A stretch of 9,665 nucleotides of DNA, from assembly GCA_903912275.1 (NCBI GenBank), contig CAIWGR010000102.1, forward strand, positions 1 to 9,665, written 5' to 3'. Origin of the DNA: an uncultured delta proteobacterium. Its GTDB lineage: Bacteria > Myxococcota_A > Bradymonadia > REDH01. The notes under the pieces are model-generated. The model saw only the letters and a program-made list of their open reading frames with translations. It was not told where the DNA came from and did no database searches. Shown one piece after another: positions 7,397 through 9,665 of this stretch. Each line of letters opens with the position of its first letter. The first letter of the stretch is position 1. A program made the translations under genes and the position numbers.

Positions 7397-7747
7397 ATGA
7401 GCGAAAATCCCACCATCTTCGGCAAAATCCTTCGCGGCGAAATCCCCGCGCCACGCCTCTGGGACGACGAGCACTGCATCGCCATTCGCGACATCTCCCC
7501 CGCAGCGCCACACCACCTCCTCATCCTCCCCAAGCGCTTCATCGCCACGCTCGACGAGCTCGAGGCGACCGACGCTCCGCTCCTCGGCCACATGGTCTTC
7601 GTTGCCACGCAGCTCGCCAAACAGCTCGGCTTCTCGGAGTCAGGTTACCGGCTCGTCATGAACTGCGGCTCGCTCGGCGGACAGTCGGTCTTTCACATCC
7701 ACCTCCACCTCCTCGGCGGCCGCTCCATGCAGTGGCCACCGGGCTAG
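7397..7747 (+). CDS. HIT family (HINT-type) nucleotide hydrolase
   Basis: A 116-residue HIT-superfamily protein of the HINT/PKCI branch. These enzymes cleave AMP-lysine, aminoacyl-adenylates and other purine nucleoside phosphoramidates. The histidine triad is H100-I-H102-L-H104, within GGQSVFHIHLHLLGGR, and the tail ends WPPG as in HINT proteins. Upstream are the expected TIFGKILRGEIPA start, the PHHLLILPKRFI strand (HINT nucleotide pocket), and a conserved Asn just before the C-G-S-L-GG loop. The start ATG is preceded by an AGG 6 nt upstream. HINT proteins can hydrolyse aminoacyl-AMP by-products of tRNA synthetases, which would fit a neighbour (dtd) that cleans tRNAs, but this link is inference. 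It is the last gene of the run, and a hairpin-rich gap follows. Confidence 0.96.
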   Translation: MSENPTIFGKILRGEIPAPRLWDDEHCIAIRDISPAAPHHLLILPKRFIATLDELEATDAPLLGHMVFVATQLAKQLGFSESGYRLVMNCGSLGGQSVFHIHLHLLGGRSMQWPPG

Positions 7748-7775
7748 GCAGCCGGCGAGATGTGAAGAGGTTGGA

Positions 7776-7876
7776 GCGGGGCCGCCTGTCCCGGTATTGG
7801 CCCGCGGGCCCCGCCTCGCTGTGATGCGAGGTGGGTTGCTCCCCGAGGCCCATTAGGCTTCTCGCTACGAGGCGAG
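7776..7876 (+). terminator. GC-rich hairpin cluster after the HIT gene (possible terminator or structured RNA)
   Basis: Three stems stand in tandem: GCGGGGCC (7776-7783) with GGCCCCGC (7807-7814), loop 23 nt; CCTCGC (7814-7819) with GCGAGG (7826-7831), loop 6 nt; CTCGC (7861-7865) with GCGAG (7872-7876), loop 6 nt. The first stem competes with a perfect 12-bp palindrome, GGCCCGCGGGCC (7799-7810). No T-run follows any of them, so intrinsic termination is not proven. The position between two transcription units on the same strand fits a boundary element. Confidence 0.35.
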
Positions 7877-7906
7877 CTTGCACACCGGTCCTGCACGGGA
7901 GATCCC

Positions 7907-7921
7907 TAGAATGTAACATTC
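7907..7921 (+). promoter_or_regulatory. -10-like box overlapped by a 13-bp palindrome (possible promoter/operator of the transporter)
   Basis: TAGAAT (7907-7912) matches five of six positions of the sigma-70 -10 consensus. It shares bases with a perfect palindrome GAATGT-A-ACATTC (7909-7921). No good -35 lies at 16-18 bp; TTGCAC (7878-7883) is 23 bp away. A repressor bound to the palindrome would block the promoter. Box and palindrome are seen directly; promoter and operator roles are inferred. Confidence 0.4.
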
Positions 7922-8121
7922 GGGCGGGGTACTCGGAATGCCGCACGAAGACTGCAGCACCCGCTCCAGTTCACTGCCTAGTGATGAGCAACGCACCGCA
8001 CAACCGCGACCGTGCGACAGCCCATCGGCCCCTCACGACAGCCGCAACATTCTTCCCACTCCGCCTTATCGGTGGTAACCCTCGCGGAGCGGCATCGCGC
8101 TGCTCAAATGTAACCCCTGCC

Positions 8122-8125
8122 GGAG
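8122..8125 (+). promoter_or_regulatory. Shine-Dalgarno of the substrate-binding protein (decides the start)
   Basis: GGAG ends 8 nt before the ATG at 8134. The frame is open back to 7831, but only this ATG places a signal peptide and lipobox at the N-terminus. Confidence 0.75.
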
Positions 8126-8133
8126 CCAACCCG

Positions 8134-9429
8134 ATGACCCGTTTTTCTGCCGCACGCCGCCTCCTGCTCCTCTCCTCCATGAGCCTCGCGCTGGTGGCCG
8201 CTTCCGGCTGCAAGCCCAAGGCCGGCGGGGAAGGCGAAGGCAGCGGCGCCCAGTCCGGTCCGCTCGTCATCGGCGCCTTCCTCTCCCTCACCGGCTCCAA
8301 GGCCGACTTCGGCATCAAGACGCAGCAGGGCGCTCTTCTCGCCATCGACGAAGCCAACGCCGCCGGTGGCGTCGGTGGCCGTCCCGTCAAGCTCGTCATC
8401 CTCGACGACCAGGGCACAGCAGACGAGGCCGGCAACGCCGTCACTCGCCTGATCGACGTCGAGAATGCCTCTGCCATCATGGGCGAGGTCTCCTCCAGCC
8501 TCTCGCTCGTCGGCGGCCGCATCGCGCAGCGCCGTGGCGTCCCCATGGTCTCCCCCTCATCGACCAACACGCAGGTCACGGAGATCGGCAACTTCGTCTT
8601 CCGCACCTGCTTCATCGACCCCTTCCAGGGCGAGGTGATGGCCACCTTCGCCAAGGAGAAGCAGGGCTTCACCCGCATCGCCGTCATCAAGGATGTCCGA
8701 AACGACTACTCGATCGGCCTCGCCAAGTCCTTCATCGAGACCTTCACCAAGAACGGTGGCACCATCGTCGCCGAAGAGAGCTACAACGAAGGCGACACCG
8801 ACTTCTCAGCGCAGCTCACCAAGATCAAGGCCCTCGACGCCCAGGCCCTCTTCGTCCCCGGCTACTACACCGAGGTCGGTAACCTCGCGAAGAACTCCCG
8901 CCGCCTCGGCCTCAACGTCCCCCTCCTCGGCGGCGATGGCTGGGAGAGCCCCAAGCTCCGCGAAATCGGCGGCGCCGACATCGTTGGAAGCTTCTACTCC
9001 AACCACTTCGCGCCCGACAACGCCAACGAGAAGTCCACCGCCTTCATCGCAACCTACACCAAGCGCTGGAACGAGCCGCCCACCGCGCTCGCCACCCTCG
9101 GCTACGACGCCACCGCTCTCATCATCGACGCCATGCGCCGCGCCAAGGGTGAGCCCACGCCCGCCGCCATCCGCGATGCACTCGAGGCCACGAAGGCCTT
9201 CCCCGCCATCACCGGCGCCGTCACCTTCGACGCAAACCGCAACCCGGTGAAGCCCGCTGTCGTCCTCCAGGTTACCGAGACCGGCGACAAGTTCGTCACC
9301 GAGATCCAGCCCGCTGGTGCTGCGCCTGCCGCGCCCGCTCCCGCTGCGCCTGTCGCCCCCGTCGCGCCCGCTGCCCCTGGCTCCGGTGCCGCAGCCGCGC
9401 CCGCAGCAGGTTCTGGCGCGGCCAAGTAG
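8134..9429 (+). CDS. Branched-chain amino-acid-type ABC transporter substrate-binding lipoprotein
   Basis: A 431-residue lipoprotein of the type I periplasmic binding protein family (Peripla_BP_6, LivJ/LivK-like). It captures a ligand, probably a branched-chain or related amino acid or amide, outside the inner membrane and delivers it to the permease. Residues 1-26 are a signal peptide with twin Arg8-Arg9, a Leu-rich core and lipobox ASGC (Cys26). A Gly/Glu/Ser linker (31-42) follows. The binding domain runs from about 44 to 390: VIGAFLSLTGSKADFG, GALLAIDEANAAGGVGGRPV, DDQGTADEAGNAVTRLI, SPSSTNTQVTE (140-150), VRNDYSIGLAKSF, GDTDFSAQLTKIKALDAQALF and LATLGYDATALIIDAM. The C-terminus (about 392-431) is a low-complexity Ala/Pro tail, unusual for the family. 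livH begins 23 nt downstream, which fixes the transporter class. The substrate cannot be read from sequence alone. Confidence 0.95.
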   Translation: MTRFSAARRLLLLSSMSLALVAASGCKPKAGGEGEGSGAQSGPLVIGAFLSLTGSKADFGIKTQQGALLAIDEANAAGGVGGRPVKLVILDDQGTADEAGNAVTRLIDVENASAIMGEVSSSLSLVGGRIAQRRGVPMVSPSSTNTQVTEIGNFVFRTCFIDPFQGEVMATFAKEKQGFTRIAVIKDVRNDYSIGLAKSFIETFTKNGGTIVAEESYNEGDTDFSAQLTKIKALDAQALFVPGYYTEVGNLAKNSRRLGLNVPLLGGDGWESPKLREIGGADIVGSFYSNHFAPDNANEKSTAFIATYTKRWNEPPTALATLGYDATALIIDAMRRAKGEPTPAAIRDALEATKAFPAITGAVTFDANRNPVKPAVVLQVTETGDKFVTEIQPAGAAPAAPAPAAPVAPVAPAAPGSGAAAAPAAGSGAAK

Positions 9430-9452
9430 GCCGCCGACAACAAGGTCCCTCT

Positions 9453-9665
9453 GTGAGCACCTTTCTGCAGCAGCTCGTCAACGGGCTCTCCGTCGGCTCC
9501 ATCTACGCCCTCATCGCGCTGGGCTACACGATGGTCTACGGTACCCTTGGCCTGATCAACTTCGCCCATGGCGAGGTCTTCATGATCGGCTGCTACATCG
9601 GCCTCTACTCCGCGCTTTGGCTCGGATTCGACGCCGCCGCCGCCGCCTCCTTCTCGCCCATGAGC
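9453..9665 (+). CDS. livH: Branched-chain amino-acid ABC transporter permease LivH, 3' end missing
   Basis: An open frame of 71 codons runs to the window edge. It starts at GTG 9453, preceded by AAGG (9442-9445) at 7-nt spacing. The N-terminus FLQQLVNGLSVGSIYALIALG with YTMVYG directly after it, then GLINFAHGEVFMIG, is the hallmark of LivH inner-membrane permeases, which pair with LivM to form the transmembrane pore powered by LivG/LivF. Two hydrophobic segments are visible (about residues 10-30 and 42-60), with the conserved INFAHGE loop between them. A short run of Ala codons (GCC repeats) precedes the edge. Position right after the binding-protein gene supports a livKHMGF-type operon whose remaining genes lie beyond the window. 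Confidence 0.95.
   Translation, partial: MSTFLQQLVNGLSVGSIYALIALGYTMVYGTLGLINFAHGEVFMIGCYIGLYSALWLGFDAAAAASFSPMS

Larger units (their letters stand above)
7748..8133 (+). other. 386-bp non-coding region between the HIT gene and the transporter
   Basis: No convincing gene lies here. The first half (to about 7880) is hairpin-rich; the second half has a -10-like box and palindrome at 7907-7921 and then a leader of roughly 210 nt. Parts of the palindrome recur as AACATTC (8046-8052) and AATGTAAC (8107-8114). CTCCGC (8059-8064) can pair with GCGGAG (8084-8089) in the leader. I could not match the leader to a riboswitch class I know. Confidence 0.6.

Noticed and set aside
5426..7591. 721-codon open frame on the minus strand
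   Set aside because: It runs antisense to the TPR, dtd and HIT genes, whose products carry clear family motifs. Strong bias for C at third codon positions removes stops from the antisense frame, and the translation is low-complexity Gly/Glu/Ala/Val-rich with no recognisable domain.
7824..7856. 10-codon ORF (MRGGLLPEAH) as a leader peptide
   Set aside because: It lies upstream of the likely promoter, has no Shine-Dalgarno, and its two Leu codons are not a convincing attenuation signal.
7938..8078. 46-codon upstream ORF in the transporter leader (ATG after GGGG)
   Set aside because: Codon use is mixed, unlike the C-ending codons of neighbouring genes, and it has no run of Leu, Ile or Val codons expected for an attenuator peptide. 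Kept only as a remote possibility.
7831..8133. Upstream extension of the substrate-binding protein
   Set aside because: It would bury the signal peptide and lipobox about 100 residues inside the protein, while ATG 8134 has a good Shine-Dalgarno.

Overview
This is a GC-rich bacterial window in which every supported gene lies on the + strand and codons end overwhelmingly in C or G. The lipoprotein signals, the TPR, beta-propeller and SUKH-type proteins, a COG3014-like protein and a Liv-type transporter fit a large-genome Gram-negative bacterium, most plausibly of the former Deltaproteobacteria (Myxococcota or relatives). That placement is an inference, because no rRNA or other decisive marker is present. 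I see no tRNA, rRNA, CRISPR array, insertion sequence or phage gene.

Layout: (1) Positions 1-858 hold the 3' part of a COG3014-like protein, followed by a YkgJ-type cysteine-cluster protein (902-1414). (2) A 130-bp gap carries a long bulged inverted repeat (1445-1507) just before infC (1545-2090), which encodes translation initiation factor IF-3. (3) A closely packed run follows infC: a large lipoprotein with an Fn3-like domain and a predicted double beta-propeller (2102-4279), a SUKH-like plus helical-repeat protein that starts inside the lipoprotein stop codon (4276-5400), a TPR protein with an unrecognised C-terminal domain (5462-6925), dtd (6929-7375) and a HIT-family hydrolase (7397-7747). 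(4) A 386-bp non-coding region contains GC-rich hairpins, then a -10-like box overlapped by a 13-bp palindrome, then a long leader. (5) A branched-chain amino-acid-type ABC transporter begins with its lipoprotein substrate-binding protein (8134-9429) and the start of livH (9453 to the window edge).

The spacing suggests that infC to the HIT gene may form one transcription unit. It would combine translation factors (IF-3, D-aminoacyl-tRNA deacylase) with three poorly characterised proteins: a surface lipoprotein and two repeat proteins likely to act as protein-interaction scaffolds. The transporter is a separate unit with its own likely promoter. Nothing here is a clear-cut new defence, toxin or biosynthetic system. 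The parts least explained by known families are the lipoprotein/SUKH/TPR trio, the C-terminal domain of the TPR protein, and the two non-coding elements upstream of infC and of the transporter.
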